This document shows positions 43,851 to 53,690 of a stretch of 64,000 bases of DNA, one piece after another (the stretch's first letter is position 1; each line of letters opens with the position of its first letter). Both the position numbers and the translations under genes were made by a program. Source of the stretch: Sandaracinaceae bacterium (GTDB lineage Bacteria > Myxococcota_A > Polyangia > Polyangiales > Houyiibacteriaceae); assembly GCA_016706685.1 (NCBI GenBank), contig JADJJE010000013.1:238918-302917 (forward strand), given 5' to 3'. The notes beneath the pieces were generated by a model, which was not told the origin of the DNA, searched no databases, and saw only the letters and a program-made list of their open reading frames with translations.

Positions 43851-44177
43851 ATGTCCACGAACCAGCCCGCCCGTCTCTCTCGTCGCGTCTTCCTCGCCCG
43901 CGTCACCGCGTCCGGAGCCGCCCTCGGTGCCCTCGGCGTGCTCGGCTGCGGCGGCAGCGAGCCCGAGGTCCTCACCTGCACCGGCGCCGTCGAGCCCACG
44001 GCGCAGGCCACCCGCTCGGCCCTGCACTACGTCGACGCGTCGGCCGACCCGAGCAAGCTGTGCGTCAACTGTGCGCTCTATCAGGGCAACGCCGCTGCCT
44101 GTGGCACGTGCGGCGCGGTGCCCGGCCCGATTCACCCGCAGGGCACCTGCGACGCCTTCGCGCCCAAGCCCGCCTGA
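43851..44177 (+). CDS. hip: High-potential iron-sulfur protein (HiPIP)
   Basis: A 108-residue Tat-exported iron-sulfur protein. The signal has SRRVFLARVTASG and ends near a GCGG. The mature part carries the HiPIP cysteine pattern CVNC...CGTC...C (C71, C74, C87, C100), with the aromatic/Gly phrases expected around a [4Fe-4S] cubane. HiPIPs donate electrons in the periplasm, for example to denitrification enzymes or cytochrome oxidase, so it may feed NirK or NorC here. The start has the same GAAGGAACC leader as the SCO gene and lies 11 bp after it. It is the last gene of the nir operon. Confidence 0.88.
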   Translation: MSTNQPARLSRRVFLARVTASGAALGALGVLGCGGSEPEVLTCTGAVEPTAQATRSALHYVDASADPSKLCVNCALYQGNAAACGTCGAVPGPIHPQGTCDAFAPKPA

Positions 44178-44184
44178 CACGCTC

Positions 44185-44673
44185 TCAGTGCAGCACTTCG
44201 CCGGCGTTCACCTGCGCAGCATGCGCGTCGGCGCGCTCGTCCGGCACGTCTAGGCGCTGCAGCTTCACCACCACTGTGGTGTCCACGGCGTTGCCCTGCT
44301 CGGGCAGCGTGAAGCTGCCGTCCACCCAGCGTGGGATGAACAGCAGCGCCTGCGCCGTGCCTTGGTAGCCCAGCTGCACCAACATGCCGGGCGCGTACGC
44401 CACGCACTGCTTCGCGCAGCAGTGGAATGCCTCGCGCACCACGTAGAGGCCTTCGGGTGCCAGCGGCTCGAGCGCGCTCGCGTCGGTGTGGTCGGGCAGG
44501 GTGGTGCCCGCCGCCTGGAAGTGCGCGCGGTTCTGCTTCCAGGCCGCCGGCAGGTACACCCCGGGCCCCGGGGTGCCGTGGTTGTGGAAGTACACCAGGC
44601 GCCCCTCGGGCACGGAGCCGATGGGGCGGATGGTCTTGTAGAGGCCGCAGGGAGGCAGCTTGGCGTCGCTCAT
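44185..44673 (-). CDS. Hypothetical protein
   Basis: A 162-residue soluble protein converging with the HiPIP gene (7 bp between stops). It has a short motif rich in cysteine (FHCCAKQC) and phrases such as LVYFHNHGTPGPGVYLP and ALLFIPRWVDGSFTLPE. It contains no signal peptide. The Cys-rich stretch could bind metal, but no family is recognised. ATG 44673 is chosen over upstream starts because the sequence becomes unlike coding beyond it. Confidence 0.68.
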   Translation of the reverse strand: MSDAKLPPCGLYKTIRPIGSVPEGRLVYFHNHGTPGPGVYLPAAWKQNRAHFQAAGTTLPDHTDASALEPLAPEGLYVVREAFHCCAKQCVAYAPGMLVQLGYQGTAQALLFIPRWVDGSFTLPEQGNAVDTTVVVKLQRLDVPDERADAHAAQVNAGEVLH

Positions 44674-44765
44674 GCGAAGCACTGTAGCAGCCCGCGGAGG
44701 GACCCTCCCGGCTCAGTGCCGTGCGGGGTCGAGCAGCGCTTCGAGCACGTCGAACGAGCCAGCGA

Positions 44766-45155
44766 CTAAACCGGCTCACCGGCGAGGCGTGCGTGTGCCC
44801 AGCGGAGTGCATCGGTGCGCCGTTCGTGGACGGAGTGGGGGTACGGTGTGGAGATCATCCACCACACGCCGGTGACGATGGTGCGCGCGACCGGCGACTC
44901 GGTGACGAAGCACGCGCCGAGGCAGCGCTTGGCGTGCATCGTTCCCGATCGTTCGACCCAGGTCGTCAGCTGCCGTCGAAGCGCGGCGTTGAGGCCAGGC
45001 ACGCCCCGCGACTCGTGGTAGATCACGTAGCGCGCGACCAGCTCGACCATCGCGTCGTGACGCTCGGTGAAGCGGGCGACGTCTTCCGCCGTGATCTCCT
45101 CCGGCCAGACCACCCGCAGGAGACCGGGTTCAGACCATTCGAGCTTGATCTCCAT
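44766..45155 (-). CDS. Small STAS/SpoIIAA-like hypothetical protein
   Basis: A 129-residue soluble protein with alternating strands and helices. The start (MEIKLEWSEPGLLRVVWP) and the end (DALRWAHARLAGEPV) resemble small STAS/SEC14-like proteins that are common in Polyangia and unassigned to a function. The C-terminal phrase RTIVTGVWWMISTPYPHSV fits the membrane-facing surface of that family. The ATG at 45155 is preferred over an open extension to 45269. It lies 12 bp from the stop of the MYXO-CTERM gene upstream on the same strand. Confidence 0.65.
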   Translation of the reverse strand: MEIKLEWSEPGLLRVVWPEEITAEDVARFTERHDAMVELVARYVIYHESRGVPGLNAALRRQLTTWVERSGTMHAKRCLGACFVTESPVARTIVTGVWWMISTPYPHSVHERRTDALRWAHARLAGEPV

Positions 45156-45166
45156 GGGCGGCGGGT

Positions 45167-47014
45167 CTAGCCCGCATTGGGGACGCATCCAAGGCGAGCG
45201 CTGCGAATCGCGCGAGCACGGCGCCTCGCGAGCACCACGCCCACCATGAACGCGATGAGCGCCGGCCATGCGGGGCCGTCCGATGGGACGCCCACGGCGC
45301 AGGCGCCGCCACCCAGCCCTCCCGGGCCGTCCACGCCGCCGTCTGGCTGCTCACACCCCAGGACCTCGGTGTAGACGCAGCGATTGTCCATCCCGCAGGT
45401 AGTCGTCTCGCATGGGCCACGCGCTGCGCAGTCACCGCTGCTGTGGCAGCAGCCAGGAATGGGCTGTGGGTCGCAGCCCCCCGCGGCGTCGCAGGTGTCC
45501 ACGGTGCAGACGTCGCCGTCGTCGCACGCCACAGGTGCACACGCACCGAAGGAGCACGCGGCGGGTCCGGAGCACACTCCTGTGTCCGTCACGGAGCACG
45601 TCTCACCGTTGGCGGCGCGCGCGTCTGCCGGGCAGGCGGGCGACGCGCCGTCGCACTGCTCGGGCTGATCGCACTGCACCGATACTGCGTCGCGGCACGA
45701 GATGCCGGCGGCCGCGACTTGGTCTTCTGGGCAGGTGGGCTCGAGCCCGTCACAGTGGTCCTCCACATCACAGACGGACTCGGCTGCACGGCACGGAGCA
45801 CCTGCCTCCGAGACCTCGTCCGGTGGGCACTGCGCGCTCGCGCCATCGCACGCCTCAGCCTGGTCACACACGCTCTGCGGAGGCCGGCAGACCGTGCCCT
45901 CGGTCGCCAGAGCGTCTTCGGGGCACTGCGCGCTCAGACCGTCGCATGCCTCCGCCGCGTCGCACAAGGTGGCTGGCCCGCGGCAGACGGTACCCTCGGG
46001 CGAGCGCACGTTGGGTGGGCAGCCGGCCGAGACCCCGTCGCAGAAGTCGGTGGGATCACAGGGGCCCGTGCCAAACCGGCAGAGCCGGGTGCTGGCGTGC
46101 ACGCCGTCCGCGGGGCACGTGCGGGACACCCCGTCGCACAGCTCTGCGGCGTCGCACAGGTCTCGGGCGCTGCGGCAGGTCGCGCCGGCGGACAAGGCGC
46201 GGCACATGCCCGTCTCCGGTGCGCCAGCGCCCCAGTTGCAGAACGCGCAGCGCTCGCCCGTGGTGCGGTCGCAGGCCGACTCGCAACACACACCATCGGT
46301 GCAAAAGCCCGTGCCACACTCGTCGTCCACCAAGCACGCCTCACCCCGCTGGCCGATGATGGTGAACTGGCTCGGCAGGGGGGCGCCCTGCGCCCAGTTC
46401 GTCGGCGCCCTCAGCGCAGCTCGCAGCTCCGCACGTGACCCCGTGGTGGGACCGACGTACGCCCACGCTCCCCCCGTCGGTAGTGCGATGGAGTGGCTCG
46501 CCATGCCGTCGGGCAGCGCGGAGGTGGAGTCCGACATGACGTCGAGCTGAAACCCGCCCCCCGTGTGAAACACGTCCAGCAGTGGCCCCGTCGGTGTCCC
46601 ATTCGGTGCGATCGAGCCGCGCAGCAGGATGAGTTGGTCTCCTGCAGGGTCAATGACCATGCCACTCGAGCCCGGCTGGAGCGCAATCTGGATGACGACC
46701 CCTGCCCGCACGATCAGGGGCTGCGAGACGTGCACTGTCTGCCCTTCTCCAGCCCGAAACCCCCCACCCGCCAGCCATCCCCGGTCGGTCAGCACCACCG
46801 AGTCGCCCTCGTGGAGCTCCACCAGCCCGAGCAGCGCCACCGTGGGCGTGGCCCCGCCCGTGACGCCCACCACGAAGATGTCACCGGCCTCGAGCGGCGC
46901 GTGGGCGGCCACAGGGCTGGCCCGCGACGACACGACCCAAGCAAACGCCGCCAGCAATGCTGTGGAAACAGAAAATCTTGTTCGAGGTGGAATTAGCTTG
47001 GACCGAGTCGGCAT
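45167..47014 (-). CDS. Secreted Cys-rich repeat protein with MYXO-CTERM tail
   Basis: A 615-residue exported protein. The order is signal peptide (about 15-37), a beta-sandwich region (40-230; GDIFVVGVTGGATPTVALLGL), then about ten copies of a disintegrin-like Cys-rich repeat (CDAAEACDGLSAQCP, spaced about 30-35 residues). The C-terminus has the MYXO-CTERM form: Cys in GGGACAVGV, a hydrophobic stretch WPALIAFMVGVVL, and ARRRAR. This tail directs processing and surface lipid attachment in Myxococcota. It is divergent from another MYXO-CTERM protein with 71 bp between. A surface structural or metal-binding role is possible. Confidence 0.85.
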   Translation of the reverse strand: MPTRSKLIPPRTRFSVSTALLAAFAWVVSSRASPVAAHAPLEAGDIFVVGVTGGATPTVALLGLVELHEGDSVVLTDRGWLAGGGFRAGEGQTVHVSQPLIVRAGVVIQIALQPGSSGMVIDPAGDQLILLRGSIAPNGTPTGPLLDVFHTGGGFQLDVMSDSTSALPDGMASHSIALPTGGAWAYVGPTTGSRAELRAALRAPTNWAQGAPLPSQFTIIGQRGEACLVDDECGTGFCTDGVCCESACDRTTGERCAFCNWGAGAPETGMCRALSAGATCRSARDLCDAAELCDGVSRTCPADGVHASTRLCRFGTGPCDPTDFCDGVSAGCPPNVRSPEGTVCRGPATLCDAAEACDGLSAQCPEDALATEGTVCRPPQSVCDQAEACDGASAQCPPDEVSEAGAPCRAAESVCDVEDHCDGLEPTCPEDQVAAAGISCRDAVSVQCDQPEQCDGASPACPADARAANGETCSVTDTGVCSGPAACSFGACAPVACDDGDVCTVDTCDAAGGCDPQPIPGCCHSSGDCAARGPCETTTCGMDNRCVYTEVLGCEQPDGGVDGPGGLGGGACAVGVPSDGPAWPALIAFMVGVVLARRRARAIRSARLGCVPNAG

Positions 47015-47085
47015 GGTGCGTTACTTTTCTGCGTACAAATCTAGCACAGCTCGGACACAACCCCGCCGGCTGATTCGGAGTAGTG

Positions 47086-50000
47086 ATGAGAATACTGAAT
47101 TTCTTCAGCGCCATTGTGGCGTTCGCCCTGTGCCTCGGCGCCGCCCAGAGCGCAGAGGCTAGTCACTTCCGGTACGGAACCATTCAGTGGCGGTTGCCTG
47201 ACCCCGTCGGGATGCCTCGCACGGTCGAGTTCACTGTGGACGCCGCCTGGCGGTCCGACTTCATTGGAAACGAGACCCTCAACTTCGGTGACGCCACCAC
47301 CGGCGCGCTGAACTTCACCACCGGCACCAACATCGGCTCGGGCGTCGACCAGGCGGGCGAGACCTACGCGGTGCGCCGCGTCGTGCTCACGCACACCTAC
47401 GCCGCGGACGGGCAGTTCACCGCATTCTTCGCGAGCTGCTGCCGAGTGGGCAGCCTCTCCGGCGGCTCGGCCAACGGCAACTATCGCGTGGAGGCCAGAG
47501 TGGCCGTCGGGGGCGGCAACACCGGCGGCCCCACCACCGGCGCGCTCCCCATCATCCAGATGCAGCGCGGCCAGGTGGAGAACTTCTCGTTCAACATGTT
47601 CGACCCGGACGGCGACACCATCACCTGCCGCTTCGCGTTGGCCGCCGAGACGGGCATCACCGATCCCATCCCGACCGTGGGCGGGAACGACCCCGTCATC
47701 ACGGGCACCACGGGCAACAGCTGCGATTTCCAGTGGAACCTCGCAGGAGCCGTGGCGGCTGACGACGGCGACAAGTACGTGATGCACTTCATCATGGAGT
47801 CCGTGCACGCCGGCCAGACGAGCAAGACCGCCGTGGACCTCATCGTGGAGATCATCGGGCCGAGCGTGGCCGTGCCCAGCTGTGCGAGCGACGCGAGCCT
47901 GACCATCCTCCCGGGGGCGAGTGGCTCCCACACGATGACCCTCACGGGCACCGGCACGCTCACCGTGGGTGTGGTCGGCCTCCCGCCGGGTGCCACGCTC
48001 TCGCCGGCCGCAGGGTCGACGGTGGCGTCGGGCGCCTCCGTGACCTTCAACTGGAGCCCCACGCTCATGCAGACGGGCTCGCAGACCGTGCTGGTGAACG
48101 TCACCAACAGCGCCAACATCACCCGCAGCTGCGTGGTCGATGTGCAGGTCCCCATCTGCGCGGACTTTGGCACGGCCTGCACCGTCGGGGTGGGGCAGTG
48201 CGCGGTCACCAACGTGCGCGTGTGCACCGGCATCGGCCTGTCCACCTGTGACGCCGTGGCGGGTATGCCCGTCGCCGAGCTCTGCGACGGCCTCGACAAC
48301 GACTGCAACGGGACGAACGACAACGGGTTCAACGTGGGCGCGTCCTGCAACGGCACCACCGGCGTCTGCGCCGCCGCCACGGGCGTGTTGCAGTGCAACG
48401 GGTTGGCCGGGACCATCTGCAGCGTGGACCCGGGTGGCAGCATGCCGGCGGTCACCGCCGAGATCTGTGATGGGCTCGACAACAACTGCAACGGCACAAC
48501 CGACGACGGCTTCAACATCGGCGCCGCCTGCATGGGGACACTCGGGGTCTGCGCCGCCACCGTGGGCGCGATCGAGTGCGACGGACCGGGTGCGACCATC
48601 TGCAGCGTGGACCCGGATGGCAGCACGCCTGCGGTCACCGCCGAGACGTGCGATGCCGCGGACAACAACTGCAACGGCGTCATCGACGACGGCTTCAACG
48701 TGGGCGGCTCGTGCATGGGCACCACCGGCGTCTGCGCGCTGGCGACCGGCGCGATCGAGTGCACCCTGATGGGCACTGCCATGTGCAGCGTGAACCCGGG
48801 CGGCAGCATGTCGGCGGCCACGGCGGAGACGTGCGACGGCGCGGACAACAACTGCAACGGCAGCAGCGACGAGGGCTTCAACGTGGGCAGCTCGTGCATG
48901 GGCACCACCGGCGTGTGTGCCCAGGCGACGGGCGCGGTCGAGTGCAACGGCACTGGCGGCGCGATGTGCAGCGTGAACCCGGGCGGCAGCATGTCGGCGG
49001 CCACGGCGGAGACGTGCGACGGCGCGGACAACAACTGCAACGGCAGCAGCGACGAGGGCTTCAACGTGGGCAGCTCGTGCATGGGCACCACCGGCGTGTG
49101 TGCTCAGGCGACGGGCGCGGTCGAGTGCAACGGCATGGGTGCTGCGATGTGCAGCGTGAACCCGGGCGGCAGCATGTCGGCGGTCACCACCGAGACGTGC
49201 GACGGCGCGGACAACAACTGCAACGGCAGCAGCGACGAGGGCTTCAACGTGGGCACCTCGTGCATGGGCACCACCGGCGTGTGCGCTCAGGCGACGGGCG
49301 CGGTCGAGTGCGACGGCACTGGGTGCTGCGATGTGCAGCGTGAACCCGGGCGGCAGCATGTCGGCGGTCACCACCGAGACGTGCGACGGCGCGGACAACA
49401 ACTGCAACGGCAGCAGCGACGAGGGCTTCAACGTGGGCACCTCGTGCATGGGCACCACCGGCGTGTGCGCTCAGGCGACGGGCGCGGTCGAGTGCAACGG
49501 CAGCGGCGGCGCGATGTGCAGCGTGAACCCGGGCGGCAGCATGTCGGCGGCCACGGCGGAGACGTGCGACGGCGCGGACAACAACTGCAACGGCAGCAGC
49601 GACGAAGGCTTCAACGTGGGCACCTCGTGCATGGGCACCACGGGCATCTGCGCGCTGGCGACGGGCGCGGTCGAGTGCGACGGAATGGGAGCTGCCATGT
49701 GCAGCGTGGACCCCGGTGGAAGCACCAGCCCCACGCTGCCCTGAAGACTGCGACGGCGCCGACAACAACTGCAACGGCTCCACCGACGAGGGCATTCTCT
49801 GTGAGTGCTTGGCGGATGCCGACTGCGCTGACGGCAACAGCTGCACGGTGAACACGTGCGAGTCCGACGCGTGCGTGGACACCTCCGTTCCGGCGGGTGA
49901 CCTGGGCGAGTGCACCATGGGTGCGGTCTGCTCCGGCGACCCCACCAACGCGTGCGTGACGTGCGCGGACACCGATCCCACCAACACCGACTCGGGCTGC

Positions 50001-51503
50001 GCCATGGAGACGCCGCACTGCCGCGTGGTGGTGTCGGGCGCGACCTGCGAGATCTGCGCCGACCTGGGAGCCGGGACTGACGTGGGCTGCGTCACCGCAA
50101 CGCCCAACTGCGTGGTGGGTGACACCGGCGCCAGCGAGTGCGTCAGCTGCATCAGCGACAGCGACTGCGACGACGGCAACGAGTGCACCACCGAGGTGTG
50201 CTCGGCGGGCGCTTGCACGAACCCGTCCCTAACGGAGTTCAGCCCCTGTTCGGGTGGCGTTTGCACGGCGGCCGCCATGTGCACCGCGGTGACGGTCGTC
50301 ATCGAGGGCCCGCCCGACGGAGACGTGCTCGCCAACGCGACCCCGACCATCTCCGGTACGGGAACGCCCGGCGCGACGATCGACGTCATCATCGATGGCA
50401 CGAGCGTGGGCACCACCATCGTGGACGCACTCGGTCAATGGACCCTGCCACTCACGACGCCGCTTGATGACGGCCCGCACGCCGTCATCGCCGAGACCAC
50501 CGTGGGCGGCATGGACGCCATGGACAACAGCGGGTTCAGCGTCGACACCATGACCGTGGTAGCGATCGTTGACCCGGCGGACGGGAGCACCACCTTGGAC
50601 TCCTCGCCGCTGCTGCGCGGCACGGGCGAGCCTGGCGCCGAAGTCGTAGTCTCCATCGACGGCGTCGAAGTGGGCCGCGTCACCGTGGCGGTCGATGGCA
50701 CGTGGTTCATCGGGAACATCGACGCGCTCCTCAACGGGCCACACACCATGACGGCGGTCGCGACCGACCTGGTGGGCAACACCGCGACGGCGACCTCCAC
50801 CTTCACGGTGGCCTCCGACACCGCCGTGGACATCAACGGACCGGCGAGCGGCGCCGTGCTCAACAACAACATGCCGACCATCACCGGGACGGCGGTTCCG
50901 GGCGCGCAGGTGGTCATCACCATCGACGTGGGCGGTACTCCGACCACGCTCGGCACGGTCACGGCGGACGCCTCGGGCAACTGGACGCTCCCGCTCACCA
51001 GCCCGCTGGCGGACGGTCCCTACGTGGTCACCGCGCTGGCGACCGACCCCACCGGCAACATGGCCTCGGATTCGTCCGTGTTCAGCATCGACACCATGAC
51101 GTTCGTCACGGTCGAAGAGATCGACCCGGGCACCGGTGTCATCTCCGGAACCGGCGAGCCCGGCGCCGAGATCCGCATCACGGTGGACGGCAACGAGGTC
51201 GGGGTGGTCACCGTCGGCATCGACGGCACCTGGACCTTCGATGGTGGCTCGCTCGGCGTGGGCACTCACACGGTCGACGTCACGGGGACCGACCCCGCAG
51301 GCAACACGGCCACCGACACCTCCAGCATCACGGTCTCCATGATGGATGGCGGCGTGGGACCGGACAGCGGCACCAGCGGCACCTTCGGCGGCGTGTCGGG
51401 TGGAGCGCTCTGCTCCACCAGCGCGCCGGCAGGCGAAGGCTGGCCCGCCGCGCTGGGTCTCCTCCTGGTGGGCGCTGCGCTCGCGCATCGTCGCCGCCGC
51501 TGA
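47086..51503 (+). CDS. Giant surface protein with MopE-type repeats, Ig-like domains and MYXO-CTERM tail (two frameshifts)
   Basis: Joined, the product is about 1471 residues. The order is signal peptide (about 1-24; ending AQSAEA), an N-terminal beta region (SHFRYGTIQW), then repeats with CDGADNNCNGSSDEGFNVG at a 61-residue period (MopE/PF11617 putative metal-binding motif). After these come EGF/Cys-rich modules, four Ig-like beta domains (ISGTGTPGATIDV, repeated with minor changes), and a MYXO-CTERM tail (CSTSAPAGEGWPAALGLLLVGAAL, HRRRR). It is broken by an extra G in the GGG at 49320-49323 and an extra C in the CCC near 49738-49740. Removing one base at each restores the frame. An SD (CGGAG) precedes ATG 47086. 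The known MopE is a copper-binding surface protein. Confidence 0.85.
48415..49793 (+). repeat. 183-bp tandem coding repeats (7 full units plus partial)
   Basis: Unit starts are at 48415, 48598, 48781, 48964, 49147, 49331, 49514 and 49697. All steps are 183 bp except 49147 to 49331, which is 184. Units 3 to 7 are nearly identical in DNA, so they arose recently and are prone to recombination or assembly collapse. The eighth is partial and runs into the second frameshift. Confidence 0.93.
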
Positions 51504-51544
51504 AGATAGACCCCCTAGCGCCCCTGGCGCGCTAGATTGAGAGC

Positions 51545-51571
51545 AGAGCCGCCCCTCAACCGGGCGGCTCT
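51545..51571 (+). terminator. Factor-independent terminator
   Basis: AGAGCCGCCC (51545-51554), a 7-base loop, and GGGCGGCTCT (51562-51571) form a perfect 10-bp stem followed by TTGCTT. It lies 41 bp after the stop of the giant surface protein and 16 bp before the di-heme enzyme start. It could attenuate rather than fully separate the two genes. Confidence 0.8.
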
Positions 51572-51587
51572 TTGCTTGGTACCCGCT

Positions 51588-52727
51588 ATGACCCGAACTC
51601 GGACTTCAGCTCGCACGATACTCTCGGCTCTGTTCCTGGTGACCGCCTGTTCGGGCGACGGCACTCCGGGCGAGTTTCGCTTCGACCTGCCGGCGGGCTT
51701 CCCCGAGCCGCGGGTCCCCGTGGACAACCCCATGTCGGACGCAAAGGTGGAGCTCGGTCGCCGCCTGTTCTACGACGCGCGGTTGAGTGAGAACGAGACC
51801 CAGCGCTGCGCCACCTGCCACCTCCAGGCGCTGGCCTTCACAGACCGTCGCGCCACATCCGTGGGTTCGACGGGGCAACGTACGGCGCGGGGCGCCATGT
51901 CGCTCGCGAACGTCGCGTACGGCAGCACCTTCAACTGGGCCAACTCCGAGCTGGTGAGGCTCGAGGAGCAGGCGCGCATCCCGTTGTTCGGCGAGTCACC
52001 CGTGGAGCTCGGGCTCGGTGGTCTCGAGAACCTGCTGCTCGCTCGGCTCGCCGCCGATGACGTCTACCCGGGCATGTTCACCGAGGCGTTCCCGGGCGAG
52101 GCTGACCCGGTCACGGTGGAGAACGTGCTGAGGGCGCTGAGCGCCTTCCAGCGCACCCTCATCTCGGGCAGCTCGCCGTATGATCAACACTCGGCCGGTG
52201 ACACGGGCGCGATGTCCCCCGCCGCGCTGCGCGGACGCGACTTGTTCTTCGGCGAGCGTCTCGAGTGCTTCCACTGCCATGGCGGGTTCAACTTCTCGAA
52301 CTCCGTCGACCACGCTGGGAACCAGTTCGACCAGGCGCTGTTCGCCAACAACGGCCTCTACAACGTGGATGGCGCGGGCGGTTACCCCGCCGGCAACACC
52401 GGCCTGTTCGCCATGACCAACGACCGCCTCGACATGGGCCGCTTCAAGCCGCCCTCGCTGCGCAACATCGCGCTCACCGCGCCATACATGCACGACGGGT
52501 CGCTCGAGACCCTAGACGACGTGCTGGACCACTACGCTCGTGGGGGGACCTTGACCACGGAGGGCCCGAACGTGGGCGACGGCAGCACGAGCCCACTCAA
52601 GAGCGGGTTCGTGGCTGGCTTCACGCTGACTCTCGCCGAGCGCGCGGATGTCATCGCGTTCCTCGAGGCCCTCACGGACCAAGAATTCGTCACGGATCCC
52701 CGCTTCTCCGACCCCTTCCTCGAGTGA
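51588..52727 (+). CDS. Di-heme enzyme of the MauG/MbnH/CcpA family
   Basis: A 379-residue exported di-heme protein (lipobox TAC near residue 21). Heme 1 is CATCH (about 74-78) after the family phrase AKVELGRRLFYDARLSEN, and heme 2 is CFHCH near residue 226. Later comes GRFKPPSLRNIALTAPYMHDGS, which is shared by bacterial di-heme peroxidases. The start FDLPAGFPEPRVPVDNPMS fits MbnH-type enzymes, which oxidise a tryptophan of a partner protein to kynurenine. Its neighbour carries MopE-type repeats. In Methylococcus, MopE (with a kynurenine copper ligand) is encoded next to such a di-heme enzyme. Confidence 0.85.
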   Translation: MTRTRTSARTILSALFLVTACSGDGTPGEFRFDLPAGFPEPRVPVDNPMSDAKVELGRRLFYDARLSENETQRCATCHLQALAFTDRRATSVGSTGQRTARGAMSLANVAYGSTFNWANSELVRLEEQARIPLFGESPVELGLGGLENLLLARLAADDVYPGMFTEAFPGEADPVTVENVLRALSAFQRTLISGSSPYDQHSAGDTGAMSPAALRGRDLFFGERLECFHCHGGFNFSNSVDHAGNQFDQALFANNGLYNVDGAGGYPAGNTGLFAMTNDRLDMGRFKPPSLRNIALTAPYMHDGSLETLDDVLDHYARGGTLTTEGPNVGDGSTSPLKSGFVAGFTLTLAERADVIAFLEALTDQEFVTDPRFSDPFLE

Positions 52728-52772
52728 GACGGACCGGCATGTGCCGGCATGGGACGGCGTCGACGTCGCGTG

Positions 52773-53690
52773 TCAGGCCAGGTCGCGGAAGGGTGTGCTC
52801 GCGGTCTTTGCAAGCTCCACTAGCGCGTCGAACAGACGCTCACTCATGCGCGGCGCCGTTTGGTCGAGCGGGTTGCGGCCATCGCGCAGGGCCACGCCGT
52901 CTAGTGACGCCACGCGCGCCACGCCCGCGCCAGAGCCGGTCAGGAACACCTCGTCGGCGTCCAGCAGGTCGGCGCGCGCCAGCGGCACCTCTTCCACGCG
53001 CAGTCGGAGCGTGGCCTCTTGCGCACGGGCCAGCTCGAGGATGCTGCGCCGTGTGACGCCTTCGAGCGCGCCCTCGCTCGGGGGTGGTGTCTGCAGTGCA
53101 CCGCGCCGCACGATGAAGACGTTCGCGCCGGCGCTCTCGGCCACGCGCCCCTGCGTGTTGAGCAGCAGCGCGTCGTCGGCGTGTCGCAGCTTGGCCTCGC
53201 GCTTCGCAAGCACGTTGTTCAGGTAGTTCAGCGACTTCACGCGCGGGTCCAGCACGTCGGACGGTGGCCGCCGCCAGAACGAGGTCACGAGGTCCAGCCC
53301 CTTTTCGCGCTTCTTCGCATCGAACAGCACGATCTGCCCCGCCACGCAGATGAGTGAGGGGTGCTCGCAGCTGGTCGGGTCGATGCCCAGCGGGCCAACG
53401 CCGCGTGTCACCACGAGCCGCAGGTAGGCCTCGTCGGCGTCGAGCGCGCGGGCCGCGGCGAGACAGGCCTCTCTCGCACGCGCCTTGCCGCCAGGCAGCG
53501 TGAGCCCGATGGCGTCGCAGCTGGCGCTCAGGCGGTGCAGGTGATCCTCCAGCCGGAAGATGCGCGCGTGGCGAATGCGGATGCCCTCGAACACGCCGTC
53601 GCCGTAGAGCAGCCCGTGATCCAGCACCGAGACCTTCGCGTTGGCCACGTCCACCAACGCACCGTCCATCCACACCTTCATCTCACTCAT
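52773..53690 (-). CDS. Branched-chain amino acid aminotransferase-like (class IV)
   Basis: A 305-residue fold-type IV PLP aminotransferase. The conserved start MKVWMDGALVDVANAKVSVLDHGLLYGDGVFEGIR, the PLP lysine K152 in VKSLNYLNNVLAKREA, and the phrase VAESAGANVFIVRRG fit IlvE and D-amino-acid transaminases alike. The DHGLLYGDGVFEGIR version is closer to branched-chain enzymes. The ATG at 53690 overlaps the IclR gene by 8 bp, so the two form an operon and the regulator may control this enzyme. Confidence 0.85.
   Translation of the reverse strand: MSEMKVWMDGALVDVANAKVSVLDHGLLYGDGVFEGIRIRHARIFRLEDHLHRLSASCDAIGLTLPGGKARAREACLAAARALDADEAYLRLVVTRGVGPLGIDPTSCEHPSLICVAGQIVLFDAKKREKGLDLVTSFWRRPPSDVLDPRVKSLNYLNNVLAKREAKLRHADDALLLNTQGRVAESAGANVFIVRRGALQTPPPSEGALEGVTRRSILELARAQEATLRLRVEEVPLARADLLDADEVFLTGSGAGVARVASLDGVALRDGRNPLDQTAPRMSERLFDALVELAKTASTPFRDLA

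Noticed and set aside
47041..49458. Long minus-strand frame (about 805 codons) rich in His, Ala, Val and Arg
   Set aside because: It is the antisense of the 183-bp repeats; its periodicity copies the sense repeats and no ribosome site or protein motif is present.
48415..49793. Regularly spaced repeats as a possible CRISPR array
   Set aside because: The 183-bp units are contiguous coding repeats with no spacers and carry the CDGADNNCNG protein motif in frame.
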